Positions 15,569 through 24,519 of a stretch of 64,000 nucleotides of DNA are shown here, one piece after another. The stretch covers positions 124,001 through 188,000 of the forward strand of contig NZ_JAMJWG010000006.1 in assembly GCF_024435355.1 (NCBI RefSeq). Reading direction: 5' to 3'. The notes beneath the pieces are model-generated. The model was not told the DNA's origin. It saw nothing but the letters and a program-made list of their open reading frames with translations, and made no database searches. The stretch comes from Streptomyces odontomachi (GTDB lineage: Bacteria > Actinomycetota > Actinomycetes > Streptomycetales > Streptomycetaceae). How positions within the stretch are numbered: position 1 is the first letter of the stretch; each line of letters starts with the position of its first letter. The position numbers and the translations under genes were made by a program.

Positions 15569-16555
15569 ATGAGTGAGGCCCTGCTGCCGCAGGCCGACCC
15601 GGAGCCGGCACAGCCGGTCGGCTCCGGGGCGCGCCGCTTCTGGCAACGGCTGCGGGCGCAGCCCGCCACCCTGGTCGCGGGTGCGATCGTCGTCCTGCTC
15701 GTCCTCATCGCGCTGGCCGCGCCGCTGCTCACCGCGCTTGAGGGGCAGGACCCGACCACGTACCACCCCCAGCTGGTCGACTCGGCCCGGGGCGGGGTGC
15801 CCGTCGGCGGGCTCGGCGGGATCAGCGGCGAGCACTGGCTCGGCGTCGAACCGCAGACCGGCCGTGATCTGTTCGCCCGGCTGGTGTACGGGGCGCGCGT
15901 CTCCCTCGGGGTCGCGCTCGGCGCCACCTGCGTGCAGATCCTGATCGGGCTGGTCGTCGGGATCGGCGCGGGGCTCGGTGGGCAGTGGCTGGACCAGGTG
16001 CTCAGCCGGCTCACCGACATCTTCGTCGCGCTGCCGTTCATGATCATGGCACTGGCGGTGCTGGCCGTGGTACCGACCAGCCTGCCCCGGCCGGTGCTGG
16101 TGGCGCTCATCGTCGGAGTGGTCGCCTGGGGCTCGGTGGCGAGGATCGTGCGGGCGCAGACCATGACCCTCAAGGAGCTGGACCATGTCGCCGCGGCCCG
16201 GCTCAGCGGCTGGCGCACCTGGCAGATCGCCCGCCGCGAGCTGCTGCCCGCGCTCGCCTCGCCGGTCATCACCTACGGGGCGCTGTTGATCCCGGTGAAC
16301 ATCACCGTGGAGGCCGCCCTGTCGTTCCTCGGGGTCGGCGTCAAACCGCCCACCCCCTCCTGGGGGCAGATGATCACGGCATCGGACGTGTGGTACCAGG
16401 CCGCGCCGCAGTACCTGCTGTACCCGGCCGGGGCGCTGTTCGTCACCGTGCTGGCGATGACGGTCCTGGGCGACGGGGTGCGCACCGCGCTCGATCCGCG
16501 CGCCGCCTCCCGGCTGCGCATCGGCACCGGGCGCAAGCGGGAGGGCCGGGCATGA
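15569..16555 (+). CDS. ABC transporter permease, DppC-type
   Basis: 328 aa with a cytoplasmic N-tail, a first membrane helix (LVAGAIVVLLVLIALAAPLL), a large external loop with HWLGVEPQTGRDLFARLVYGARVSL (the OppC/DppC hallmark), then five more helices. The inner-membrane EAA-like loop contains ELDHVAAARLSGWRTWQIARRELLPAL, the contact site for the ATPase. Here the DppC-type gene precedes the DppB-type gene, the reverse of the common dppABCDF order. It ends in an ATGA overlap with the next permease gene, implying translational coupling. Confidence 0.88.
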   Translation: MSEALLPQADPEPAQPVGSGARRFWQRLRAQPATLVAGAIVVLLVLIALAAPLLTALEGQDPTTYHPQLVDSARGGVPVGGLGGISGEHWLGVEPQTGRDLFARLVYGARVSLGVALGATCVQILIGLVVGIGAGLGGQWLDQVLSRLTDIFVALPFMIMALAVLAVVPTSLPRPVLVALIVGVVAWGSVARIVRAQTMTLKELDHVAAARLSGWRTWQIARRELLPALASPVITYGALLIPVNITVEAALSFLGVGVKPPTPSWGQMITASDVWYQAAPQYLLYPAGALFVTVLAMTVLGDGVRTALDPRAASRLRIGTGRKREGRA

Positions 16556-17628
16556 ATCCCTCACCCGCCCTCCGCGAAGACGCGGTCAAGCGCCGTCCCG
16601 GGGATGCGCTGCTGCGCCGGACACCCGCCCTGCGGGGCCTCGGGAGCTTCGTGCTGCGCCGGGTGGTCGGCGCCGTCGCGACCCTGCTGGCCATCACCGT
16701 GATCGTCTACGCGGTGTTCTACATCGTGCCGGGCGACGTCGCCCAGATCACCTGCGGCCCGCGCTGCTCGCCCGCCCAGGTCCACCAGGTCGCCACCCAA
16801 CTCCACCTGGACGAGCCGGTGTACGAGCGGTACTGGGAGTTCCTGCGCGGCATCGTCGCGGGCCGGGACTTCTCCACCGGTACCGCCACCGAGCACTGCG
16901 GGGCGCCCTGCCTGGGCCTTTCGTACCGCAGCGACCGGCAGGTCACGGACCTGATCCTCAGCAAGCTTCCGGTGACCGGGTCGCTGGCCCTGGGGGCCAT
17001 GGTGATGTGGCTGCTGCTCGGTGTCGGCACCGGGCTGCTCTCCGCGTGGCGGCGCGGGCGGATCACCGAGCGGGTGCTGACCTGGCTCACCCTCGCCGGC
17101 ACCGCCACCCCCGTCTTCGTGATCGGCCTGCTGCTGATGATCGTCGTCTGTGGCCAGTTGCAGTGGCTGCCGTTCCCGCAGTACGTGCCCTTCACCGAGG
17201 ACCCGCAGCAGTGGGCCTGGAACCTGCTGCTGCCCTGGCTGTCCCTCGCGCTGATCGAGGCCGCCAAGTACGCACGGGTGACCCGGGCGGCGATCCTGGA
17301 GACGCTCGCCGAGGACCATGTGCGCACCTTCCGCGCCTACGGCATCGCCGAGCGGTCGGTGCTCGGCCGCCATGCGCTGCGCGGCGCCGTCGCACCCGTG
17401 ATCGCGCTGACCGCCAACGACTTCGGGTCGATGTTCGGCGGGGCGGTGCTCACGGAGACCCTGTTCGGGCTGCCGGGCCTGGGCCGGGCGCTGGTCGAGG
17501 CGGTCGATGTGGTCGACCTGCCCGTGGTGGTCGGGATGGTGCTCGTCACCGGCTTCTTCGTGGTGCTGGCCAACACCGTCGCCGATGTGTTGCACGCGGT
17601 GGCCGACCGGCGGGTGGTGCTGGCATGA
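16552..17628 (+). CDS. ABC transporter permease, DppB-type
   Basis: 358 aa. The first helix follows VLRRVVGAVATLLAITVIVY and ends FYIVPGD, typical of DppB/OppB proteins; five further helices follow, with an EAA-like loop (EDHVRTFRAYGIAERSVLGRHAL). Two Cys-containing stretches (ITCGPRCSP and TEHCGAPC) lie in the external loop, where DppB proteins often have fewer cysteines, so a disulphide is possible. Both ends use ATGA overlaps, at 16552 with the upstream permease and at 17625 with the ATPase, so the genes form one tightly coupled unit. Confidence 0.88.
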   Translation: MNPSPALREDAVKRRPGDALLRRTPALRGLGSFVLRRVVGAVATLLAITVIVYAVFYIVPGDVAQITCGPRCSPAQVHQVATQLHLDEPVYERYWEFLRGIVAGRDFSTGTATEHCGAPCLGLSYRSDRQVTDLILSKLPVTGSLALGAMVMWLLLGVGTGLLSAWRRGRITERVLTWLTLAGTATPVFVIGLLLMIVVCGQLQWLPFPQYVPFTEDPQQWAWNLLLPWLSLALIEAAKYARVTRAAILETLAEDHVRTFRAYGIAERSVLGRHALRGAVAPVIALTANDFGSMFGGAVLTETLFGLPGLGRALVEAVDVVDLPVVVGMVLVTGFFVVLANTVADVLHAVADRRVVLA

Positions 17629-19208
17629 GCCTCGTTCAGGTAACCGGTCTGACCGTGGACTACGGCACCACGCGTGCCGTGGACGACCTCTCCTTCACGC
17701 TCCGCAAGGGCGCGGCGCTGGGTCTGGTCGGCGAGTCGGGCTCCGGCAAGAGCACCGTCGCCGCGGCCCTGCTCGGGCTGCACCGCGGCACCGGGACCCG
17801 GGTCACCGGCTCGGTCGAGGTGGCCGGCACCGATGTGCAGCAGGCCACGGACGAGGAGTTGCGCGCCCTGCGGGGCGCCCGGGCCGCGATGGTCTTCCAG
17901 GATCCGCTGTCGTCCCTGGACCCCTACTACGCGGTCGGCGACCAGATCGCCGAGGTGTACCGGGCGCACCACAAGACCGGGCGGCAGGCGGCGCGCGCCC
18001 GGGCCGTGCGGGTGCTCGACCAGGTCGGGATCGCCGACGCCGCGCGCCGGGCGCGGATGCGGCCGCACGAGTTCAGCGGCGGGATGCGCCAGCGGGCCCT
18101 GATCGCGATGGCCATGGCCCTCGAACCGGACCTGCTCGTCGCCGACGAGCCGACCACCGCGCTGGACGTCACCGTCCAGGCGCAGATCCTCGACCTGCTG
18201 CACGGCCTGCGCGAGGAGACCGGGATGGGTCTGCTGCTCGTTACGCACGACGTGGGGGTGGCGGCGGAGAGCGTCGACGACGTGCTGGTGATGCGGGGCG
18301 GGCGGGTGGTCGAACGCGGCCCCGTCGCCACGGTGCTGGGCTCCCCCGTCCAGCCGTACACCCGCGAGCTGCTCGGCTCGGTGCCGCGCGTGGACGCACC
18401 CGTGCCGCCGCGCGCCCCGGTCACCGGCGACGTGCTGCTCACCGCCACCGGTTTGCGCCGCGAGTTCGGTCGGGGGCGGCGCGCGGTCACCGCGGTGGAC
18501 GGGGTGTCCCTCACCCTGCACACGGGCGAGACGCTGGGCGTGGTCGGGGAGAGCGGCAGCGGCAAGACCACGCTCGGGCGGCTGCTGGTCGGCCTGCTGG
18601 AGCCGACCGGCGGCACCCTGCGCTACGACGGCAGGCGTCCACGGGTGCAGATGGTGTTCCAGGATCCCGTCGCCTCGCTCAACCCGCGGCGCAGCATCGG
18701 CGAAGCGGTGGCCGATCCGCTGCGGGCCCGGGGCGAGCGCGACGGGGCCCGGCTGCGTGCCCGGGTCGGCGAGCTGCTGGAGCGGGTCGGGCTCGACCCG
18801 GCGCACTACGACCGCTATCCGCACGAGTTCAGCGGCGGGCAGCGGCAGCGCGTCGGGATCGCCCGCGCCCTCGCCCCCCAGCCCGACCTGGTGGTCTGCG
18901 ACGAGCCGGTCTCCTCGCTGGACGTCACCACACAGGCCCAGGTGATCGCGCTGCTCGCCGAGGTCCAGCGGGAGTTCGGGATCGCCCTGGTCTTCATCGC
19001 GCACGACCTCGCCGTGGTGCGCCAGGTCAGCGACCGGGTGGCGGTCATGCGGCAGGGTCGCCTCGTGGAGGTCGGCGAGGTGGCCGAGGTGTACGGGAAG
19101 CCGCGCGATCCGTACACCCGCCGGCTGTTGGCCGCCGTGCCCGCGCTCGATCCGGTCGCCGCCGCCGAGCGGCGCACCGCCCGCCGGGCGCTGACCGCGG
19201 CACCGTGA
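17625..19208 (+). CDS. fused double ABC ATPase (DppD-DppF type)
   Basis: 527 aa carrying two complete ATPase domains in one chain. Domain 1: Walker A GESGSGKST (~residue 40), signature FSGGMRQRA, Walker B LLVADEPTTALD. Domain 2: Walker A GESGSGKTT (~310), signature FSGGQRQRVG, Walker B LVVCDEPVSSLD. Each ends with the C-terminal region seen in oligopeptide transporter ATPases (PVQPYTRELLGSVP and PRDPYTRRLLAAVP). It replaces the usual separate DppD and DppF subunits and powers the importer encoded just upstream. The start overlaps the preceding stop (ATGA). A strong hairpin 16 bases after the stop ends the operon. Confidence 0.92.
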   Translation: MSLVQVTGLTVDYGTTRAVDDLSFTLRKGAALGLVGESGSGKSTVAAALLGLHRGTGTRVTGSVEVAGTDVQQATDEELRALRGARAAMVFQDPLSSLDPYYAVGDQIAEVYRAHHKTGRQAARARAVRVLDQVGIADAARRARMRPHEFSGGMRQRALIAMAMALEPDLLVADEPTTALDVTVQAQILDLLHGLREETGMGLLLVTHDVGVAAESVDDVLVMRGGRVVERGPVATVLGSPVQPYTRELLGSVPRVDAPVPPRAPVTGDVLLTATGLRREFGRGRRAVTAVDGVSLTLHTGETLGVVGESGSGKTTLGRLLVGLLEPTGGTLRYDGRRPRVQMVFQDPVASLNPRRSIGEAVADPLRARGERDGARLRARVGELLERVGLDPAHYDRYPHEFSGGQRQRVGIARALAPQPDLVVCDEPVSSLDVTTQAQVIALLAEVQREFGIALVFIAHDLAVVRQVSDRVAVMRQGRLVEVGEVAEVYGKPRDPYTRRLLAAVPALDPVAAAERRTARRALTAAP

Positions 19209-19224
19209 GCGTGCGGTGACGTGC

Positions 19225-19262
19225 CCGGGGCGCCGGACGGTCAAGGCCGTCGGGCGCCCCGG
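19225..19262. terminator. terminator hairpin of the peptide ABC operon
   Basis: CCGGGGCGCC-GGACGG (19225-19240) pairs with CCGTC-GGGCGCCCCGG (19247-19262) around TCAAGG, with one small internal irregularity. It is very GC-rich and has no U-tract. It lies between the ATPase gene and the convergent PP2C gene and probably serves both. Confidence 0.75.
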
Positions 19263-19303
19263 ACGTGCTCCCGGAGCAACGGGCCCACCTGAGCCCCCGA
19301 CCG

Positions 19304-20518
19304 TCAGGCGTGCGGCCCCGGCCACTCGCACAGCAGCACCGTGGCGTCGTCCTCCAGGAATCCGTCGTGGTGGTCGACGAAGGAGTGGACGAAGCGGCGC
19401 ACGGTCTCCGGGACGGACACACCGTAGGCATGGTGCTGGGCGAGCGAGTCGATCAGGCGGGCCAGGCCGTACTGGCAGGCGTCCGGGCGACGTGCCTCGA
19501 TGATGCCGTCCGTGTAGAGGGCGACCCGGTCACCCGGTTCGAGCCGGGCGTGGCAGACGGTCGCCGCCGGGGCGCCCAGGCCGATGCCCAGCGGGAAGGC
19601 GGGCCGGCACGGCAGCCGGATCCCCTCTCCGCCGCGCAGCAACAGCACCGGGTGGTGCCCGAAGTTGGCCCAGCTGAGCACCCCGGAGCGGGTGTCGAGC
19701 GAGGCCAGCGCCGCGGTGGCGAAGCGCTCGCCGTCGAACTGGCCGACCAGTTCCCGGTCGATCGCGAGGCCGGCCTCGGCGATCCCGGCCCCGCGGTGCC
19801 GGGCACTGCGTGCGGCCGCCAGGGCCAGGGCGGCGACCTGGCCGGCGGCGGTGTCATGCCCCATGGCGTCGAAGATCGACAGATGGACCAGGGCGCCGTC
19901 GATCGCGTAGTCGTAGGCGTCACCGCTGATCTGGTACGAGGGCTCCAGCGTCGCGGCGATGACCACACGGGAGTCCCGGTAGGTGCGCGGCGGCATCAGC
20001 TGCCACTGCGCCTCGGCGGCGACGTTCATGGGGCTGGTGCGGTTCGCCCGGGCGTAGCCGTCGCTGTGGCCGCGCTTGCTGACGATGGCCAGGGCCACCA
20101 GCGCGGCCAGGTGCCGGGCGTCCTCGCGGGCCCCGGCTCCGCTTTCCGTGCTGGTCATCCGCATCAGTCCGACTCGGTCGAGACCGTCGAACATCGGCAC
20201 CCAGTAGCCGAACCCGAGCGGCGACGGCGCGTAGTCGGGCAGCACGTTGCCGCTCTGGTACGCCCGGCCGGGAAGGGTGCCCTCGATCGGCAGGACCTCC
20301 GGGACGGAAGCGGGGGTGGAGCCGCCCGGCAGCAGATGCAGCCCCCGGCGCTCCACATCGCCGACGTACAGGCGGACCTCGGCGAAGCCCGCGTTCTTGG
20401 CGTGCTCGGCCACCGTGTCCGCCAGATCGTCCAGTGCCGTGACGCCGACGACGTCCAGCAGCCCCGTCAGCATCCTCTGGACACCGCCGTCCCGTTCACT
20501 CACCTCAGCACGTCCCAT
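19304..20518 (-). CDS. GAF domain-containing PP2C/SpoIIE-type serine phosphatase
   Basis: 404 aa. Residues ~15-150 are a GAF-like sensor (LRLYVGDVERR, GLHLLPGG, YWVPMFDGLDRVGLMRM). Residues ~180-398 are a SpoIIE/RsbU-type PP2C domain with the metal-binding aspartates GDAYDY and FDAMGHDTAAG and the distal VALYTDGIIEAR and DDATVLLCEW. Such proteins dephosphorylate anti-anti-sigma factors and so release sigma-B-type factors; Streptomyces has dozens. There is no anti-sigma kinase domain and no partner gene nearby, so the target is unknown. Two starts are possible: ATG 20518, or an in-frame GTG five codons later. It is divergent from the MMPL gene. Confidence 0.85.
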   Translation of the reverse strand: MGRAEVSERDGGVQRMLTGLLDVVGVTALDDLADTVAEHAKNAGFAEVRLYVGDVERRGLHLLPGGSTPASVPEVLPIEGTLPGRAYQSGNVLPDYAPSPLGFGYWVPMFDGLDRVGLMRMTSTESGAGAREDARHLAALVALAIVSKRGHSDGYARANRTSPMNVAAEAQWQLMPPRTYRDSRVVIAATLEPSYQISGDAYDYAIDGALVHLSIFDAMGHDTAAGQVAALALAAARSARHRGAGIAEAGLAIDRELVGQFDGERFATAALASLDTRSGVLSWANFGHHPVLLLRGGEGIRLPCRPAFPLGIGLGAPAATVCHARLEPGDRVALYTDGIIEARRPDACQYGLARLIDSLAQHHAYGVSVPETVRRFVHSFVDHHDGFLEDDATVLLCEWPGPHA

Positions 20519-20982
20519 GTTGCGCGTCCAGCGTGAATCGGTTGATTCCAGTGTGCAACGGGCCGCGGGTGGGCGCAGGAGATGCCGGGGTTACCTTGAG
20601 TGACTGGGAACTGCGAGGGGTGCGCGCGGTGCGGGAGGGGGCGCGGGGCCCGGTATGCAGGGGGCGCAGGACAACAGAGCGGCGCCACAACGATGTGCTC
20701 AGGCTCGCCGCGTGATGTCCGCGTCGGCCACCCCGACTGGTCTGCTTTTCCGGCTGGGGGTCCGGGGGTCGTCCCCCGGAAAAATGGAGTATGCAGGAGG
20801 CAACGCGCCGCACCGCGGCGTGCAGAGGGGGAGCCGGCCGGTCTTGCCGGACGGCAGGTAAGTTACTATACGCAGCCGCACACAACCACATCGACCGGTG
20901 GCGATTCCGGTCTGGGTCACCGATGCCGGGCCTTCTCTCCCCAGGGCGGCGGTGATCCTCCTGCCTTGGAGGAAAATCCGAA
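20519..20982. other. intergenic region upstream of the MMPL exporter
   Basis: 464 bases without a supportable gene. It contains an 8-bp-stem hairpin, TCCGGGGG-tcgt-CCCCCGGA (20761-20780), followed by AAAAAT, of a kind scattered between Streptomyces genes. It also has a weak promoter candidate for the MMPL gene, TTGCCG (20844-20849), 17 bases, TATACG (20867-20872), and a small palindrome GTAAGTTAC (20858-20866) inside that spacer which could be an operator. Confidence 0.4.
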
Positions 20983-23472
20983 ATGTTCCAGCGCATGGGA
21001 AGCGCTGTCGTCCGGCATCCGATCTGGACGATCGTGGCCTGGGTGATCGCGGCGGTCGCGATCGTCGCCACGGCTCCGACCCTGCCGTCGAGCAGTGACC
21101 AGAGCAGCTTCCTCCCCAAGAGTTACGAGTCCATCCAGGCAGCCGGCGTCCAGTCGAAGGCGTTCCCGGGCGCCTTCACCCCGGCCGCAATCGCGTTGTA
21201 CCAGCGCACCGACGGCGGCAAGCTGACCAAGACCGACCTCAGCGACATCGCCCGTATCACTTCCGAGCTGGGCAAGAAGCACATCGACCAGGTGCAGAAG
21301 GTCATCCCCGGCCAGCCGTCCAAGGACGGCAAGTACGACACCACTCTGGTCCAGATGGACAACAAGAAGGCCGGTCAGCCCGAGCAGAACGAGGCGGCGA
21401 AAACCCTCCGCGAGGATCTGAAGGACCTGGCCAAGGGCACCGACCTGGACGTCAAGCTCGGTGGCGCCGCGGCCCAGGCGTTGGACCAGGAGGACTCCTC
21501 CAAGCGTGGTCAGGCGCTGATCGGCATCGGCACCTTCGGCATCATCCTGATCACGCTGCTGATCATCTTCCGAGCGCCGCTCCTGGCCGTGCTGCCCCTG
21601 ATCCTGATCGGCGTGGTGTCCGCGATCGCCAACGGGCTGATCGCCTACGCCACCAAGCTGTTCGACCTCGAGGCCAACAGCTCGGTGTCCTCGATACTGA
21701 TCGTGGTCCTGTTCGGCGTGGGCACCGACTACTTCCTCTTCCTCATGTTCCGCTACCGCGAGCGGTTGCGCGCCGGTGACGAACCCAAGCAGGCCATGGT
21801 GGAAGCGGTCGCCCGGGTCGGTGAGGCCATCGCGTCGGCCGCCGGTGCGGTCATCATCGCCTTCCTCGCACTGATCCTGTCCACCCTCGGCTTCCTCAAG
21901 CAGATGGGCCCGGCGCTGGCCATCGCGGTGGCCGCCACCCTGATCGCCGGCCTGACGCTGATTCCGGCCGTGGTCTCGCTGATCGGCCCGAAGATCTTCT
22001 GGCCGTCCAAGAGCTGGCAGCGCGAGCCGGAGAACGCCCGTTTCGCAGCGCTCGGCCGTGGCGTGCAGCGTCGCCCGGCGCTCACCACCATCATCTCGGG
22101 AGCCATCCTGGCGGCGCTGGCGTTCGGCGTCACCGAGTACAAGGCCACCTTCGACCTCGCCTCGGGCTCCATGCCCGACACCAAGGAGTCGATGGTCGTC
22201 CAGAACCAGATGGAGAAGGCGTACTCCGCCGGCGCCGCATCACCCACCGACGTCTACCTGACCAGCACCAACGGCAAGCCGCTCGACAAGAACGCGCTGG
22301 GCGCCTACGCGAAGCAGCTCGGCGCGGTGGACGGTGTCGCCGACGCCCTCCCGCCGCGGTACAGCAAGGACGGCGCCACCGCGGACTTCACCCTCACCCT
22401 CAAGTACGGTGCCGCCACCGACAAGGCGCTCGACGTGGTGAGCGAGGTGCGCGACGTCGCGCACTCCGACGCCCCGCCCGGGACAAAGGCCCTGGTCGGC
22501 GGCATGTCCTCGATCTACAAGGACGTCGACACCGCGGTCAACCACGACTACAAGACCGTCTTCCCCGTCGCCGCGGTACTGATCATGCTCATCCTGGGCC
22601 TGCTGCTCCGCAGCATCGTCGCGCCCTGGTACCTGATCGCCTCGGTCGGCCTCGGATTCGGCGCCACCCTCGGCGCCACCGTGCTGGTCTTCCAGAAGAT
22701 CCAGGGCCACTCGGGGCTGATGTTCATGCTCCCGGTGATCATGTACTTGTTCGTGGTCGCGATCGGCACCGACTACAACATCCTCATGATCGCCCGACTC
22801 CGCGAGGAGGCACGCGAGGGCCTGGACCCGCGCGCCGCCGCCGGAATGGCGCTGCGGCACGCCGGGCCGACCGTGGCAGCGGCCGGATTCATCCTGGCGG
22901 CGACGTTCGCCACGATGCTGCTGGCCGGCAACTCGCTGCTCTCGGAGATGGGCTTCGCGGTCTCCTTCGGCATCGCGATCGCCGCCTTCGTGATGTCGAT
23001 GTTCTTCACGCCGAGCCTCACCGCGCTGATCGGCCATGCGGCATGGTGGCCGGGGCACGGGGACAGGGCCAGGGAGACGGGACCGGTCACGGCGCCCGCC
23101 GCACCCACCGGCCCCTACGAGCCCGCGCTCGTCCCCGGCAACGGCCAGGCCGGCTACGCCCAGGAGGCCCAGGGCTACCCGCAGCAGGGTTACAACCAGC
23201 AGGGCTACCCCCAGCAGCAGTACCAGCAGGGCTACCCGCAGCAGGGACACGGCCAGCAGGGCTACCCGCAACAACAGGGACACCCCCAGCAGGGTCACCC
23301 GCAACAGCAGTACGGCCAGCAGGGCTACCCCCAGAACCCCCAGCAGAACCCCCAGGGGTACCCCCAGCAGAACGCCCAGCCGGGCTACAACCCGCAGGGC
23401 AACCCCCAGGGGTATGACGCCCAGGGCAACCCGCAGGGGCACAACCCGCAAGGGTGGGGCCCGCAGGGCTAG
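20983..23472 (+). CDS. MMPL/RND family membrane exporter with Gln/Pro/Gly/Tyr-rich cytoplasmic tail
   Basis: 829 aa. RND topology in two halves: TM1 at ~8-30 (HPIWTIVAWVIAAVAIVAT), an external domain, then a five-helix bundle with GVGTDYFLFLMFRYRE, and a repeat of the same plan with AIGTDYNILMIARLREE. The GTDY motifs carry the aspartate-tyrosine pair needed for proton coupling. The family exports lipids, lipopeptides or other hydrophobic products. The last ~105 residues are low-complexity, made of GYPQQ/GHPQQ/NPQ repeats after the final helix, so probably cytosolic and disordered. The ATG is preceded by GGAGG at 10 bases. No TetR partner is adjacent; the divergent neighbour is the PP2C phosphatase. 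Confidence 0.88.
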   Translation: MFQRMGSAVVRHPIWTIVAWVIAAVAIVATAPTLPSSSDQSSFLPKSYESIQAAGVQSKAFPGAFTPAAIALYQRTDGGKLTKTDLSDIARITSELGKKHIDQVQKVIPGQPSKDGKYDTTLVQMDNKKAGQPEQNEAAKTLREDLKDLAKGTDLDVKLGGAAAQALDQEDSSKRGQALIGIGTFGIILITLLIIFRAPLLAVLPLILIGVVSAIANGLIAYATKLFDLEANSSVSSILIVVLFGVGTDYFLFLMFRYRERLRAGDEPKQAMVEAVARVGEAIASAAGAVIIAFLALILSTLGFLKQMGPALAIAVAATLIAGLTLIPAVVSLIGPKIFWPSKSWQREPENARFAALGRGVQRRPALTTIISGAILAALAFGVTEYKATFDLASGSMPDTKESMVVQNQMEKAYSAGAASPTDVYLTSTNGKPLDKNALGAYAKQLGAVDGVADALPPRYSKDGATADFTLTLKYGAATDKALDVVSEVRDVAHSDAPPGTKALVGGMSSIYKDVDTAVNHDYKTVFPVAAVLIMLILGLLLRSIVAPWYLIASVGLGFGATLGATVLVFQKIQGHSGLMFMLPVIMYLFVVAIGTDYNILMIARLREEAREGLDPRAAAGMALRHAGPTVAAAGFILAATFATMLLAGNSLLSEMGFAVSFGIAIAAFVMSMFFTPSLTALIGHAAWWPGHGDRARETGPVTAPAAPTGPYEPALVPGNGQAGYAQEAQGYPQQGYNQQGYPQQQYQQGYPQQGHGQQGYPQQQGHPQQGHPQQQYGQQGYPQNPQQNPQGYPQQNAQPGYNPQGNPQGYDAQGNPQGHNPQGWGPQG

Positions 23473-23555
23473 CAGTACACGAGTGGGGCGCGCCGGAGCA
23501 GGGCGCGCTGTGCAGGACGACCGGCCACCCGCGGCACGGAAGGGTGACCACGGCC

Positions 23556-23588
23556 GAGGCGGGCGATCCCGAGTGGATCGCCCGCCTC
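23556..23588. terminator. terminator hairpin after the MMPL gene
   Basis: Perfect 13-bp stem GAGGCGGGCGATC (23556-23568) and GATCGCCCGCCTC (23576-23588), 7-base loop, 84 bases after the stop. The rest of the interval up to the amidase gene (to 23779) is clearly AT-richer around 23650-23735 and should contain the amidase promoter, but no convincing hexamer pair stood out. Confidence 0.75.
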
Positions 23589-23779
23589 TCGTCGTTCGTC
23601 GGGGCCGTCGCGCGCGCCCGGCCATCTCCCCCGCGATCGGAAAGCGGCAACGGAGCGACAAGGATTGGCACAAACTTTCATCTGACCCCTGTTCGAAGAT
23701 GATTGATTGGCAGTAAGTTTCAATTTCAGTCCCACAGACAGAAGTTGTCCTCCCCACCCCCCACCCTGCGGGAGCACGC

Positions 23780-24442
23780 ATGTCGTTCTTCGAGCACTCC
23801 GGAATGGGCCGTCGCAGATTCCTCACCTCGGCCGCCGCGCTCAGCCTCGGAACCGGAGCCGTGATCCTCGGTTCCACTCCGGCACGGGCCGTCCAAGCCG
23901 CCCCCACCATCTACGACACCACGGCGTGGAACGCCCGGCCACCGTCCTCAGCAGTCAGCCTGGCCGGCAACGACCCCAACAAGATCGTGGTGCACCACAC
24001 CGCGTTCGACAACACTCCGGACACCGGCCAGTCCGGCTCCTTCGCCATAGCCAAGGAGATCCAGGACCTGCACATGGACACGAACGGCTGGATCGACTCC
24101 GGCCAGCACTTCACCATCAGCCGCACCGGCTACATCATGGAGGGCCGCCACCGCAGCCTGGAACGCCTCCGCGCGGGCAGCGACATGGTCGTGGGCGCCC
24201 ACACCGTCGGCCAGAACAGCCAGGGCATCGGCATAGAGAACAACGGCACCTACATCACCGAGGCCCCGCCGCAGGTCCTCTACACGAGCCTGGTCGGCAT
24301 GTGCGCGTACATCTGCACCCAGTACGGGCTCAACCCGAACGAGATCTACGGGCACCGGGACTTCAACGACACCGAGTGCCCGGGTGACACCTTCTACGCG
24401 ATGCTGCCGCAGCTGCGCAGCGACGTCGCCGCCGCGATGTAG
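23780..24442 (+). CDS. Tat-exported N-acetylmuramoyl-L-alanine amidase (amidase_2/PGRP fold)
   Basis: 220 aa. The twin-arginine signal GRRRFLTSAA is followed by an Ala-rich core, with cleavage near ARA (residues 35-37). The mature part is a peptidoglycan-recognition/T7-lysozyme-type amidase. Zinc ligands are visible as H72 or H73 in VVHHTAFD, H192 in YGHRDFND and C200 in TECPGD. The fold also shows SGQHFTISRTGYIMEGR and GIGIENNGTY. It should cleave the bond between muramic acid and the stem peptide. A Tat rather than Sec signal on a cell-wall amidase is a Streptomyces habit. It is convergent with the GH127-type gene. Confidence 0.88.
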   Translation: MSFFEHSGMGRRRFLTSAAALSLGTGAVILGSTPARAVQAAPTIYDTTAWNARPPSSAVSLAGNDPNKIVVHHTAFDNTPDTGQSGSFAIAKEIQDLHMDTNGWIDSGQHFTISRTGYIMEGRHRSLERLRAGSDMVVGAHTVGQNSQGIGIENNGTYITEAPPQVLYTSLVGMCAYICTQYGLNPNEIYGHRDFNDTECPGDTFYAMLPQLRSDVAAAM

Positions 24443-24466
24443 CAGGGCTGCGCCCGTAGGCACGGT

Positions 24467-24510
24467 GCCGGGGCCCCGGCCGCCCGTGGCGGGCGTGCCG
24501 GGGCCCCGGC
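24467..24510. terminator. bidirectional terminator built from a duplicated palindrome
   Basis: The 14-bp perfect palindrome GCCGGGGCCCCGGC occurs twice (24467-24480 and 24497-24510), with CGCCCG-tgg-CGGGCG between. The copies can fold alone or with each other. The block lies between convergent genes and should end both transcripts. Confidence 0.65.
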
Positions 24511-24519
24511 GGTCCCGGG

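Noticed and set aside
20655-20920. Small ORFs of 68-73 codons before the MMPL gene
   Set aside because: They overlap each other on opposite strands, lack ribosome sites and run through an intergenic hairpin.
23161-23470. DNA-level repeat array or CRISPR in the MMPL gene 3' end
   Set aside because: The periodicity comes from in-frame GYPQQ-like codons; there are no spacers or constant direct repeats.
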